Assembly (NCBI GenBank): GCA_027605045.1
Contig: JAQFWX010000001.1
Coordinates: 124,001 to 188,000, forward strand
Direction of reading: 5' to 3'
Length of the DNA: 64,000 nucleotides
From: Phallus indusiatus
Lineage: Eukaryota; Basidiomycota; Agaricomycetes; Phallales; Phallaceae
Shown here piece after piece: positions 49,312 to 61,732 of the stretch. Position 1 is the first letter of the stretch. Every line of letters begins with the position of its first letter. Both the position numbers and the translations under genes were made by a program. Below the pieces are notes generated by a model. It did no database searches. It was given only the letters and a program-made list of their open reading frames with translations, and was not told the origin of the DNA.

Positions 49312-50117
49312 ATGCCTGATTTTATAGCTGATTTCAAAGCTGCCATAGAGGCGTCCTGGGCAACTCTTCCGCAAAAAGGGACCACCACAGCTGCTCAAGC
49401 CAAGCGGGAATTAGAAATTCTTTTGAAGGATCTGGTATGTCGTTATCACTCAAATAGATTTCCAAAGCTAAATCGTTTTTAATTAGGTTGCGGTTACCGC
49501 GGCCACTAAAGCTACGTCTATTAATATGACGGGGAACGAAATGGAGGTAAATACAGCGTTTTAAAGTTTTACATTTAAATTCAAGTAAATTGTAGAAAAT
49601 GAAGCCCGAGATCATTGCATATTGCACGTCTCATTTGCGTGTTGCTTATACTCTCAAGGTACGATAAGTGACTCGAAAAAAACGATCTTTTTTGATGAAT
49701 CCTGCATTTGTAGAACCTTTCTTCGCCATTCTCCCCTCTAGACGGCCCGGGAATTCAGGCTCTTCTTCAACAGATACATGCGAAATTCTTGGAGGTTATG
49801 GGTGAATGCGCTCGCAGACTCCCTCAAACAGAAGTTGAGTTCCCTGGGTTTGGCAAATTCTTTTTATACGTAATACAAACAATGATTAAGGTAAAGCGAT
49901 TTACTCGAATTTGCCTGACATTTTGCTGAACACAATGACAGCCTTATCATCAACATTTAGCCAAAGCAGTTCCCGTATGTTTTTTTCCGTGAAGACGAAG
50001 TGTTCCTTTCAATATCTGACCTATTGATATTAGCCTACTATTCCGCAGATTGTTATCGTGGAATTCGGGACTGCCGCTGATTCCGCCGTTCTGATTGCAG
50101 TGAATGGCCTTGTCTAA
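49312..50117 (+). CDS. Hypothetical protein of about 180 residues, six exons
   Basis: Exons with clean GT-AG borders join in frame: MPDFIADFKAAIEASWATLP then QKGTTTAAQAKRELEILLKDL, VAVTAATKATSINMTGNEME, KMKPEIIAYCTSHLRVAYTL, NLSSPFSPLDGPGIQALLQQ then IHAKFLEVMGECARRLPQTEVE, PYHQHLAKAVP and PTIPQIVIVEFGTAADSAVL. It is mostly helical by pattern. No family is recognised and no signal peptide or membrane helix is seen. The consistent frame over five introns makes a real gene likely. Confidence 0.6.
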
Positions 50118-50900
50118 ATAATCTGGAGGCTATCATCCTTGTTCACGAATCACATACTTTGTTTTGACAATTCAATCTCTGAACCTTAATGATTAGATAC
50201 CTATTCTAAGTGAATGTATCTCAAGTGTGATAAAAAAATAAATGTCAAACATCATAATCAGGACTAACACCACTTTATGGACACAGTCGCGTGTCATAGA
50301 ACCTGAAACTCAGAACGTTGAACTTGGTGCCGAGTTACTAACGCTCAAAACGTCTTCAATTCTGGAGGTGTGCTTTTCAGATCTGAGGACTTTCTCCCAG
50401 ATGGAGTGCTTAATCTGCCAAAGTCTGCGCATGTCCACAGTGCCTTTATCTTTGTAGTAATAAATAAATGGTATACATCACTCTATTGACAAAATGCGTG
50501 TCATAGAACATAGATACCCGAAAGGTGAATTCAAAAATAGAATCCGCAGTCATAGTAACTCGCAGAAGAAAATTGTTTTGAATGCTGTTGCACAAAAGAT
50601 CTCAATTTCTCCACAATTACAAGCGTCAATGATCCCGGACTGCATACAGGCCATTCCACGTGATTGTTTTTTGAATATGAGCATATATACATAACAACCT
50701 AAGACACAGCAAGATTTTTCCTAAGATTTTTCTCTTGAAACGAAAATATAAAGGACACCTGAAAGGAATACATGGAACCACAAATGGCGCTCTGCTGGAC
50801 ACAATTTCACGAGCACTAGAAAACAATGTAAGTTTCTGAACGGGTTTCAAAAGATAAATCCTCACAATTTCAAAATACAATCACCCGAACACGACTCAGT
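50118..50900. other. Intergenic region with one repeat copy
   Basis: Tail-to-tail spacer between the hypothetical gene and the flavin oxidase gene. It contains the dispersed repeat copy at 50308-50430 and otherwise nothing recognised. Confidence 0.5.
50308..50430. repeat. Dispersed repeat, copy 1
   Basis: About 120 bases aligned with 53195-53332 in the same orientation, sharing the words TCAATTCTGG, TTTCAGATCTG, GGACTTTCTCCC and GAGTGCTTAA with scattered differences. Confidence 0.8.
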
Positions 50901-53023
50901 TTATTCATCTTCAATGCACTGAGGGAAAACAAACACGCGATTAGACGCTTGTTTTCTTCTGATTTCTCTCAAATTCCCATAATTTTCGACGCCGTAATAA
51001 GCTTCGTTGTCTGTTGAATAAGTAAAATCGATCAGCCAAAGTATGTGTAATAGCATGATAGTAGTAAATGTACAATTATCCAACCGATCATCAAGACAGC
51101 CCGGGTATGCGCTAATGTGACGAGGAGTGAATATTACGTGCGAAAGGTACACATAAAGATACTCAAGCAATTGGCCTACCCAAACGTGGCTTTTGGCATA
51201 TTATCCGTTATAATTTTTGATAATTCTGTAAACAAAATCAAAAAAACCTCGCCTTCAATTACTCATTTTTAGAACACAACAGGGTTCTCACCGTCTAGAA
51301 AAACGTAGCCTTCCTCAGGATATATAGGTACATTGTAAAGATACGCCCAAGTGTCCATCTCGATATACCAGAAAGCATCTCGCCAGCCAAAAGATGTCGG
51401 GCCAAACGTTGGGAAGAGTGAATCTTTACCTCCGAGCAGCTTGAATCTAACACTGCAATTCTAAGAAAGATTAAGGGACTCAGGCGGAGTTGCTCTATTC
51501 TGAATGGAATGGACACACAAGTGAAGGACTGGGTGCTTTCAAAGCTAAATACTCCAAAAAGAATCCAAGAGCAAAACTATCGAGTACCGGTGACCACAGA
51601 GTTTTTATATAAAAAGAAATTAAATCATATTGTTCTTCAACTTCTTCGGCTAAAGGTATACTCGTATAAGTACGTAGCATTCATGTGCACGACGAGCAGG
51701 ATACACACCTCCCCTTTGACCAACTGCCTTTTCCCGAGCAAGCGCAACTAAATCACCGGTCCAAATTGGATCAGCTGCAATACGAGCATTAGTTGCATAA
51801 TAATCTTCATTCGGGACGTGATATTTTGAAGTAACCCCTGCAGGCGGTAATCGCTTCCGCTCATTTCCAGTACTTGAGTCGCCCTTTTTTTGGAATTTCC
51901 AGTCAAAGAGTTCTTTCAATTTCTCGAGAATAAGTTCATAGTCTACTTTTGTTCCATAATAAACCCCCCGGACGTGGATCCTTAAGTCCTCACTACGCCT
52001 GGCAATTTCTACGGGTTCGATAATGAAGTCTAAACTGAGTTCCTTGGGCCACACTATGTCGTCGCGAGTCAAAGTGTCCTTCGGTTCGTTCTGAAATTGT
52101 TGGAAGGACAAAGAGAGGTGTTGCCAACTCATCTCACTGTCAATTATGATTGTATGTATGTTGTCACTGGGAATCTCCGTATATGTCCTATATGTCAGTT
52201 CAGTAGCGATGGCGAATGATGGTGCTGCTCCTCTCATAGCCTAATTCGTACTCATGTTAGTGAAGTCTGGGGCGTAAATACCAAAAACATACCCAAAATA
52301 GTGATGGATTTAAGTCTTTAGAAATGTTCTCGATGTCCCCGTTGTCCCTCACTACCTCCATTGATTCAATGTTATCGCAGTTGAGTCCCCACATACGCGT
52401 TGCATTACCAAACCCGCCAAATGCTGCACAAATATGAATGGTCCGAACAAATAAGGTGCAATGATCAGATGACTCACCTGAGTGACCGCCTATCCCGACA
52501 GTAGGGCATGTGCCATGAGGGATGACACGGTGCCATTGAGCGAGCTTTTTGTCCACTTCTCCAAGTGTGATTCCCGTTTGGATCTTGACTTGTTGGGTTT
52601 CAGGGTTGTATTCAACTTTGTTTAATTTCTCGAGACTAATGACCAAAGCTCCATGAGAACCGCCGATGCTATTGCCTATAGAACTATGCTATTTTCAAAT
52701 GGAAAAGAGTATTGGTGGAAAATTATTAAATTTTTCTGTTCGAGCTTACCCCTCCAGAGAGAGCGACCACACGTCGTTTGAGTCGCTTACCAATTTCAAC
52801 TATTTGTGCGACTTGTTTTGCATCTTTAGGGAAGGTAATAACTTCAGGGTACACCACCTTTCTTCGGTTTCCTAGAAACAGTGTCAGCATTAGTAAGTCT
52901 ATCCTGAATGTCGTCGTACTTACGAGGGGTGGGACTGAGATGTGTAGAGGCTTCAGGAAAAAGAGCATCTACACCAGAATTTCTCAATTCTTCTTTAAGC
53001 TCAGGAGTGCTTAGAAATGACAT
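50901..53023 (-). CDS. FAD-linked oxidoreductase, BBE/GOOX-like (AA7-type)
   Basis: Start MSFLSTPELKEELRNSGVDA. The FAD-binding (PCMH) domain shows YPEVITFPKDAKQVAQIVEI, then ALSGG spliced to HSSIGNSIGGSHGALVISL, where the first base triplet of the exon encodes the His that carries covalent FAD in this family. HGTCPTVGIGGHSAFGGFG follows, with the second FAD-linking Cys. The substrate domain continues through AMRGAAPSFAIATELTYRTY. The C-terminal exons are VRFKLLGGKDSLFPTFGPTS, AYPGCLDDRLDN and AYYGVENYGNLREIRRKQAS then NRVFVFPQC, the usual BBE ending. The exons between 51280 and 51700 are the least certain. No signal peptide is evident, unlike secreted AA7 enzymes. It oxidises an alcohol, sugar or ring substrate, which cannot be named. 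Confidence 0.82.
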
Positions 53024-54580
53024 GATGGACGTTCAATGATGATACTAAATCTGGGAGTCTGTAATAAAGAGATAAAGGGGAAGGACGTGAGTCTGGAGAT
53101 AGATGAGTTTTCCATACTATCCGTATTTATTTGTCTCGCGGTGTTGTACTTACTCCAGTGGGCGGAATCAGGTAAGATCTCATGTAAAGCCAAGACTCAG
53201 AAGGTTGGTATTGAGTTGCCAACTCTGGCACCAATGTCCAAGACGTCAATCAAATTTTCAATTCTGGGGGTGTACTTTCAGATCTGGGGACTTTCTCCCG
53301 GATTGAGTGCTTAAGTAATTTGAAGTCTGCACGCGGTGTCCCAATAACGGAAGGTTAGTTCTTCGATTTTGGACATAGTGTCCGGAAAATGGTTCTAAAG
53401 ATGGCTGAAATTGGGCAATAAGTTAAATGTGATTTGCTACAGATTGTGAACACATTCCTTACCAAACTTCTTCTCCTGTTCCGGAGGATTCGGATGGGTC
53501 ACTAGTTCGCTTCGTAAACTACGGATGCCGCATTAGCAAAAAGACTGTCGTTCGGGGAGCATTCCAAGGGAGTAAATTGTACAATGCTCGATAATATTTT
53601 CGAGCTCCTAATGAAATGGACTAGACCAACGTTGACACAAGTTATACGAAAATTCCAATGAGGGTCTTCATTTAATCATTCTTATTCTGGGATCAGTTCT
53701 TGTTACATGTTCAGGATAATATAATATCATCGAAGTTGAAATAAACCGCCGAACGATTTTAACATATGGAGCTGACATGAGAAATGGAAATTTGAATAAA
53801 TTATATATAATACTTTGAACGCTCAGAATAGAAATTACTCGTGTCTTGAATCGGAAGGACCGATTCCGAAGTGTAAGGAAGTATACCGAGCAGCACACAA
53901 GCATATCTCGTACCCTTTGTCCCTCAGCCTTATCCTTGCGTGCCGTCTGAATCCCTTGTGTTGTTTCCATACATCATCTTATCATTCCTGCTGCCCACCG
54001 TGTCTGGTATCTTCCTGTCCGAGATCGGGGGAATTTTCGTCAGTTTTACTACATCCACGATTAGTTCATATAAAGCACTTTCGTCGTGTTCTTACATATC
54101 CATACTCTCTCTCAAAGACCTTCAGCTCCTTTTTTTCTCCTCATGGTAGGGGTAAAATGGACTCTTGAACGAGTCACGGGGTCATCACGCGTCACGCATC
54201 ACGTTCAAGGCCCGTTGTGATGAGTCGCGTATCCTGTCCAGATGATTCTCGCGAGTGTTGGACCCGTTTACCCCAACTGTCAGGTGCATCAGGGACTCAC
54301 TTCGCAAAAACTATTTTCATTTTTGCTGGTCACAACAGGCATCGATTTCACATCCATCAAGATTATCGTGCGGAATTTTATCGTGCTAGAAGTTGGCTAG
54401 AAGATACGTTTTTTTTTTCAAAATTGTCATAGCCTATCGGGTGTAGGTTAGAGCAACGGCCATTGCTTATTTATATCTTCTCTATCAGTAGTGATGTTTA
54501 AAAATAAGACGAACATTTGAATATCAAATATTCCTACACTGTAAATCGCACGCTTGAGCACACTCTCACCAACAACCCTG
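53024..54580. other. Intergenic region between divergent flavin oxidase and ligase D
   Basis: No gene supported. It carries dispersed repeat copy 2 and the two promoters. Open frames at 53815-54168 are not supported by motif or splice context. Confidence 0.5.
53195..53332. repeat. Dispersed repeat, copy 2
   Basis: Partner of 50308-50430, about 15 bases longer through small insertions. The pair brackets the flavin oxidase gene. Confidence 0.8.
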
Positions 54581-57035
54581 ATGTACCTATGCTCATTATT
54601 CCCTCCTATTTCAGATGTCCCAACGATCAACTACCACCATATTGTCTTCCCTAGTAAAACAAGCCAAACAGGTGAGGAAGATTATATAATACACGTCGAC
54701 GCCATCACTGGCCAACAACGCTCCGCGAATGAATTCACCAGAGATGTTTATGATGCTACCACTGCTTTGGGAATGGATAAGACCTATGGAGGCCCTAAAT
54801 TGGAAAGTCAGAAACATAGAGTTGGAATACTGAGCGACAACTGCATGGTTTGTACCTTTTTGTTAGAGCTTGTTATCTCCAATCTCTCATTATGAGCTCG
54901 CTTTCCATCATAAGGAATTTATCACAATCGTACATGCTCTGCTCGGTTTGGCCGTTCCTTTCGTGCCCTTGTCACCTTTTGCAACCCAATGGGAATTAAC
55001 ATACTGTCTGAAAAAAGCGGACGTCACACACGTCTTAGTTCACACATCCTACTTCGCGAGTCTTAATCTAGCTGCAGTGGAACTTGGAATCTCAGATGAA
55101 AATATCATATTATTCGATGGCAATTCACCGTCACCCTCAACAGAGCCTGAAGATATTGCACGGTTTCGGTTACTACGGGATTTAATTCAACTTGTTCGAA
55201 CAAATAAAATCCCTAGAGAGCCGATCCATCCTGTGCAAACCGATTCGATTGCCTATCTCATCTTCTCTAGTGGAACGACCGGTCCTCCAAAAGGTATGCC
55301 AACTACTTTACTCTCAAATATCTTTTATTTGACATACCTTCCATATTCAGCTGTCATGGTCTCGCACGAAAACCTCCGCTGCAGCGTCGAGCAAATTCTG
55401 ATATATGCAGCTTTAAGAACAGAGGTCGCAAAAGATGTCAGCTTTTTCTTTTCGTTGAAAGCTAATGACTCATTGTCGTGCCTGCATTAGCTCCGATCCC
55501 CCGCCCTGACTACAACTTTAGCTTTCCTGCCGTTCTATCATACATACGGTTTACATATCACTTGTTTACGGTAAGGGAACTACCTCCCTTGTTTTCGATA
55601 TAAATCTAATTTTTTTTAGAGCTGTCCCTAGGTTCCGAATCAAATACATAATAATGCCCCGTTGGAATTTGGACCTCACTCTTAACCTAATACCCAAGTA
55701 TCTCAATTCATAAATTAACAATACACACGTACCTGATCCCTTGATCACTTTAAGATACCGTGTCAATACCATTCCCCTCGTTCCATCCATTGTTCATTCC
55801 TTGCTCAATTCTCCGAAATACAAAAGTGTCGACACATCGTCTGTCACAAATATAGGTTTTGGAGCGGCGCATCTCTCAAAATCTATGGAAGAAAGCTTGC
55901 ATGCTGCTTTTCCGCATGTTACTCTTGGAGAAGGTCAGAAGACTCAGCCATGCTTTATTACTTACCCCTTTTGTTCTTACACTAATCCACAATGGCAGGA
56001 TATGCTCTTTCGGAATCGGTACAATCAATGCTTTAGAATCAATCATTATATATCTGACCTTGGATATCTCGCAGACCTCGGCAGCACTCGTTCGACCATT
56101 GTCGGGGTGGTCACGTGCGAAATATTACAACCAGAACGCGACAGGTCAGCTATCCAATGCAAAACCCATACACCAAGTGCTGAATACCCTTTGTAGGTAT
56201 ATTAAGCCCTGGATTTGAAGCGCTCATACTTCGCTCAGATGGAACACATTGTGTGCCCGACGAGCCCGGCGAACTATACTTGAAAGGCAAACATGTCGCT
56301 CTGGGTGAATAGCATCTGCTTATATGAAAATCTCCCATTTGTCTAATAAAATGAAATAATTGAATCTAGGTTATTGGCGAGATCCTAAAGCGACTAATGA
56401 AACGTTCTTACCAACAGCATGGCTTCGAACAGGTGACATATTCAGCGCAGACATCCACGGTAATGTCTACTTTCAGGAACGCGCAAAGGTAACTTTTTCA
56501 TCTCACGTTGCTTTCCGAATCCGTCCCAATGTGAATTTCTTCAGGAAACCCTGAAAGTATCGGGCCTCCAGGTCTCACCAACCGAAATAGAAGATGCTAT
56601 ATACTCTGAACCATCGGGGCTGGTACAAGATGTAGCAGTTTCAGGCGTTTTACTTCCTAACAGTCGACTCAGTGATGAGAAAGTACCTAGGGCGTGGATT
56701 GTATTAAGCAAGAAGGGAAAACATCTGGGAGAGGCGCATGTGGAAAGGGTCATAGAAGACTGGACTAAAGCGAAGCTTAGTCGGTATAAGTGGCTGAGAG
56801 GCGGGATTCAGTTTGTTGATCAGGTATGTCCTTGAGAGAAAGGGGTTTTCTTGGATTAAGAGTTTTTTTTTCCTTTCTCAAGATCCCAAGGAATCCTACT
56901 GGTGCGTGATCCTTTTTCTCGGGCTCTTTACCTACACCATGTTTAACTGGGAACCTCTACTCAGGTAAAGTGCTTCGCAGAATTTTACAAGACCAGTATT
57001 TAAATCAACATTCACACAATCGCACCAAGTTGTAG
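54581..57035 (+). CDS. ANL-superfamily CoA ligase-like enzyme D
   Basis: Start MYLCSLFPPISDVPTINYHH, placed by alignment to ligase C; an in-frame ATG lies at 54554. Motifs are FVPLSPFATQWELTYCLKKA, IAYLIFSSGTTGPPK, VMVSHENLRCSVEQIL, YIIMPRWNLDLTLNLIPK, YRVNTIPLVPSIVHSLLNSP, GYALSES, ILRSDGTHCVPDEPGELYLK, LGYWRDPKATNETF, AWLRTGDIFSADIHGNVYF, TLKVSGLQVSPTEIEDAI and IPRNPTG, with the catalytic Lys one exon on (GKVLRRIL). It ends RTKL. It shares intron positions and most motif residues with ligase C, in opposite orientation 8.5 kb away. Intact as far as can be read. Confidence 0.85.
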
Positions 57036-57251
57036 GCGGTATCAAGTTCTATGTATGTATGTATATAGTAAATAAGTCCTAAGAAAAGACGAGCAATTTG
57101 TACGTATTTATGTATGCGTAAATACATGCTTGAACCTTGCATCAGTTAAAAGAACATCAAAAAAACAATGTATGCAAAGCCTTTGACATTATACAACAAA
57201 ACAAGGCCTTCGGCGACTAGATATATCACCGCACCCAAAAAGATCAAACAC

Positions 57252-59352
57252 TTATATTTCGCAAACAAAACCGTCCTTATCCTCCAAACCAACAATAGCA
57301 GCACCCAAACACCACCCCAACTCTGTTTCGCCGACCTTCTTAGCAATTCTAACTTGCCGATCATCGTCCAATTCATACCCAAGCCTTAACAACGTGTACA
57401 TAAACGTCAAGTCGAGGCAGTACTCTGGGCGTCCCCGTAGATCGTCCATGATGTCGGGATTCGATCCCCATTGGCGTGTCCAAGAATCTTCGCCTTGGCA
57501 GATTTGTTGTGCAAAAGTGCGAATGGTGGATATGGAAAGCGTGTCAGATTGGGGTTGTAATAGTGGGAAAAGACGGTCGTAGAAGTATGAGAGAAGCAGA
57601 ACAGGACCGGTTGGGAACGTATCGATGAGTGAAGGTTGATAGACGCCGTTGAACGAACAAGGTTTCACATTGCAGAGCCTGTGGACGAATTTCAGGACAT
57701 TTTGCGATTTAAAAAGTTAAAAGAGAGGACATACGCGTCTTTTGCCATAACCAATTCCATAATCCTCTTACATCCTTCGAAAGAGCCAACGTCAGCACCC
57801 GTCATGACGACTTTCCGATTTGAGCTCTGCATTGTCGCTTTTAAATCGACAATCTCGACTTCCCTATCTGTCCCGCGCGCAAGACATGCATTCGAGATAT
57901 AGGATGAATACGGATCCTCATCATCCTCCTCCTGTGGGGCAGGAGCTAAAAACTCCACCAGACGGTGCACGCTCTGCCTCGCTTGCATTAAGCCATACCC
58001 TAGATACGAGTGCTGGTACAGAACGTGCGAGTGACCATTGAACTCTAAATGGTACTTGTGATCACCTTCTTCAAACTTGGCGTCTGACTTTGTGAAACTT
58101 GGCTCAAAGACGATTTGGGTTGAAGCACCTCCCAGGTCCAGGACGGCTAGGCTGTCATCGTTGTTTGGATTTGAACCAGAGCTTTCGCTATCTTTATTGT
58201 TAATAGAGTTGAAAAGGTAGTTGACGGTTATCCACGCATAGACACCTAGGTGAAAAAAGGAACTCTCAGTGTACGTTGTATATGAACGGTGTGCGTCAAC
58301 ACGTACCTTCGTCCTTTCCATCCATGATGACCACACCATCCTTCTTCGGAACAGGGAATGGCCACCGTGTCTCTAGCCGGTTCTGAACAGCCTCCAAAAT
58401 CGCCGAACTCTGCCTATGACCTAGTAGCCTCAGCCCCGCCGTAGCCTTCACAACCACAGGCGTACACTTTTGCACGTCTTTAGGTACAACCTTCACTGCC
58501 TCCTCAAGCAACACATCCAGACTCTCAGCACCCTTCTCCGGATCATTTGCAAACCCCGACAAACCAGGCTGTGTCATCTTGAACACTTCAGATTCGAAAG
58601 CGGGTGTTGGATTACAATTGTGGAATTTGTAAATGTGGATTCTTGATCCTGTTGAGCCTGCGTCGATGATGAGAGACCATTCGATTAGAGGTTTGTCTGG
58701 TGTGTACGGTTTTGTACAGAAGTGCGTTTTGGAAGCGTCTGAAGGTTTTGTTTCGGGAGAAGGTGAGGGGGCGGTACTGGTGGTGATTTCTATGTCGTCT
58801 TCTATGTCGTCTAGTATATATGGAAGACGTGACGGAGTGCTTTGAGGTCCAGCCGGTGCTATTAAGACCGCTAAAGCTCAGCAACAGACTGAGCACGCTT
58901 GACGGTTAACACGTACCATCATTCCATCCTTCGTAAGTGTCAGTGACAGCACTCAAAACCCTCTTCCTCCTCTCTCTAGGACCGAACAGCGCCACAAACA
59001 CGAATATACCAAGTCCGAGAGCAATAACAATTCTCCAATTGAACCTCTTTCTCGGACCCACGGGCATCGTCGACATCGAACCACGGCGCTGTCCTCCCTC
59101 CACCAATTCGTACTCTTGACCGGCTCTATCTCTGCTAATTCCCAGCCGAGGCAAAATACTCAACGAGCGGCCATTATTATTCCCCATACGTGGATGAGAT
59201 TTTGAGCGAAAAGTACTTTTGGTATGACCCGACAGCGCTGTAGTGGTAACAGTGGCAACTTCACGGGCGGTAGTCACGGTCTTATTTGGGAGAGCCTGAG
59301 GATCGATGACTTCTGAGTTTCTATCTTGTGCAACGTTCCTTTTTATTTTCAT
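57252..59352 (-). CDS. GDA1: GDA1/CD39-family nucleoside diphosphatase, Golgi type
   Basis: The N-terminal region is cytoplasmic and basic. One membrane anchor follows (WRIVIALGLGIFVFVALFG), as in a type II Golgi protein. All apyrase-conserved regions are visible: ACR1 IIDAGSTGSRIHIYKF, ACR2 KATAGLRLLG, ACR3 DEG|VYAWITVNYLF across an intron, and ACR4 LAVLDLGGASTQIVFEPS. Further on are HSYLGYGLMQARQSVH, PCSFNGVYQPSL and the end YCLDLTFMYTLLRLGYEL…ELGWCLGAAI. In fungi this enzyme hydrolyses GDP to GMP in the Golgi lumen, which allows exchange for GDP-mannose during glycosylation. About 600 residues with few introns. The gene symbol is given by family, since paralogous YND1-type proteins exist. 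Confidence 0.9.
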
Positions 59353-59540
59353 GCAATCATTAAAAAGAATTTCTCTAAGCGCGCGAGGTCCGAGATATCT
59401 AGACGTTCAATGAATGGGAAAGGTTTGCGAGGTATGTGACAGGCTGTTATGTCATGTCTGTTATGTAAGCGGTGTTTGTCATCTGCCCTTCGAAACTCTT
59501 TCACACCTTTCATAATGTAATTAATAGATATATTATATTG

Positions 59541-61732
59541 TCAAAGAGTATCAGCTCGACGAATGAACTTGAGTCCAATATGTCCTACGGAAAACACGGT
59601 TCCATCAAATCCAGCGACGCCCATAACTCGCTTTTCATATTCTTCCCGGGTCTCCCCGGTTTGTAATTCGATATCAAGTTTCCAGTCATGCAATATGTGG
59701 GCAAGAAGATTAAGACTTTTAGTAAGGGCGAATTTGCGACCAACACAATTACGTGGGCCGGCTCCGAACATTAGGGTATCGCTCTCGGAGACGCCATACC
59801 ACCGAGATGGTTTGAATATATGAGGTTCGGGAAAATCGAAGGGATTGTTGACTGAAACGCCAGGCTTAGTATACTCATGTATCACAACGAGAATCGGAAC
59901 ATACATATTGAAACGTAATCGAAGATAATTTTGGAACCTTTCTGAAGAACGATCGTCTCCTCCCTCGGGCGTTTGATTTTGACGACGGTATCTTCGGTGA
60001 AGGCACGAGGAAGGAAGAACGGAGCAGCTATGCAAATGATAATTTTTGCTGAAAAATAAACAGTGAACGGATGAGCACGTACGATATCTCCTCCCTGCTT
60101 CCAAAAAGCACCCGAATAGATGAGGCACAGTCTCCATTTGTTTAATGTCCTAAACACCATAATGATGCACGAGTAATCAATGACTGCGTGAAACGTACGA
60201 TCTTGCCATTTTGTGCTACGAAGTCCATGACTTCTTGGTACGCTTTTTCTTGCTCCTTTTGGTGGATTGCCAGGAACCCCAGTGCCGCCGTCAGAGTACT
60301 GGCAGTTGTTTCTTCAAGAACGTTTATTTCAATATAAGATATACCGTCACCATAATCCTGAAGCACATACCATGTCCCGCAAAGAGTAACGTAAACATAT
60401 TAGCTACCTTTACACGGAAAGATCAACGGACAGGCATACACCAATTCAATCTTGATTGACATTGAACTTACTGTTTCCTTCTCGTTAAGCAAATATTTTC
60501 CAGAGTCCTCGCTTGACGCTGCAATAAGGCGACGGAGGATATATCCCTCTTCTTCAAGATTATCGTCCGTCTTGGCATTAGATCTCTGATGAAGTACGAA
60601 CTTCTCAGTTATGGACGACATCGTATCCCATGCGACTCCTACGTCCTTAATCCTTTATACCAGTATTAAATGTAAGTCCGAGCTACTTTTTAAAAAAACA
60701 TAGAACTTCACTTTTTGATTGGAAGTCTAAGAAACCATTTAGGGACAGCTGCTTTAATTTCGAAGGTAGCCGATGAATGTCTTATGGCGTCCACCAGAGA
60801 GATTTCCTTCCCCGGGTCCATGTCGACATGGTCACCTTTAGGCCAAGCCATTGGTAAACCAAACCCGCAGCGTCCCAAAATGACTAGAACGGCCTAAAAA
60901 AAGAAATTATGGCTTGTATGCAATGAGTTTCTTTCAAAGATTGAAAAGCAAAAGACCTTTGCTAGAATGTTTTTGATGTCCGGAATAAAGATTTCGTCCT
61001 TTGTAGTCCATCCCTCGGTGTCCAACATTTCCTGGTATACAAGGGCTGTTTCCGAACGGAGATTAGTGTAACTGTAAAATGAATAAGGGTATGAATTTAT
61101 TGAGCAGCAAAAGTGTACACGTACAGCGTAGAATTAAAAGCAGGGGTAACCGCTCGCCTATGTTTCCGCCATAAATCACCACTGGCCGAAGCAAGACTAT
61201 GTCCCCATATACTGTGCACGTCAAAAAGATGGAACAATGGCGAACGAAAAGGAAAAACATACGGCTCAGACGTTAACTCTGGAGGTTTGATAAGCTGGGT
61301 TTTGTTTTCATTCCCCAGTAATTGCTTGAGAACATCCTCCGAACATGTGTACAGGTACGCTTCTCCGTTCAAGATGGGGACCAGAGAAATAATGTCATGA
61401 CTGAAATTAAAATATGCTGTGGTATATCATATTCAGTATCAGCACAGCGAACATTTTGTTTGCGAACCTGTGTCTTTGTTCATCCAAGACCAATTCAGGC
61501 CGAGATTCATAAAACACCTGGGTATAGCGGCCCCCAATATAGTGATAGGGCTTAACAAGACACGGTACCCAGGAATGTAATTTACTTTCTACGTCAACGC
61601 GGATAAGTATTACGCACGATGTTGCCAAAAAGTAAATGATGCACGTACCTTGAGCCCATTCAGGAAACGACGAGCGGCCCACGCAACCAATGTACCGAAC
61701 CCGACGAGTATCACTGTAGTAGTTGACTGCAT
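59541..61732 (-). CDS. Cytochrome P450 monooxygenase (second)
   Basis: The first exon MQSTTTVILVGFGTLVAWAA is a short membrane anchor. Later exons show SIWGHSLASASGDLWRKHRR (C-helix WxxxR), FVLHQRSNAKTDDNLEEEGY, the I-helix NMFTLLFAGH spliced to ETTASTLTAALGFLAIHQKE, FLEAGRR in the ExxR region, DFPEPHIFKPSRW and the haem loop MFGAGPRNCVGRKFAL with its Cys. The C-terminus is VGHIGLKFIRRADTL. It differs from the 38492-41047 enzyme in every motif, so they are not recent duplicates. It sits between conserved housekeeping-type genes and may not belong to the ligase region. About ten introns; intact. Confidence 0.87.

Noticed and set aside
50901..51271. Early end of the flavin oxidase at 51269
   Set aside because: A further intron leads to exons with AYPGCLDDRLDN and YYGVENYGNLREI, the normal family ending, so the gene runs to 50901.
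52670..52760. Loss of the FAD-linking His (SGGNS reading)
   Set aside because: Using the acceptor that keeps phase 0 gives SGG|HSSIGNSIGG, so the His is present.
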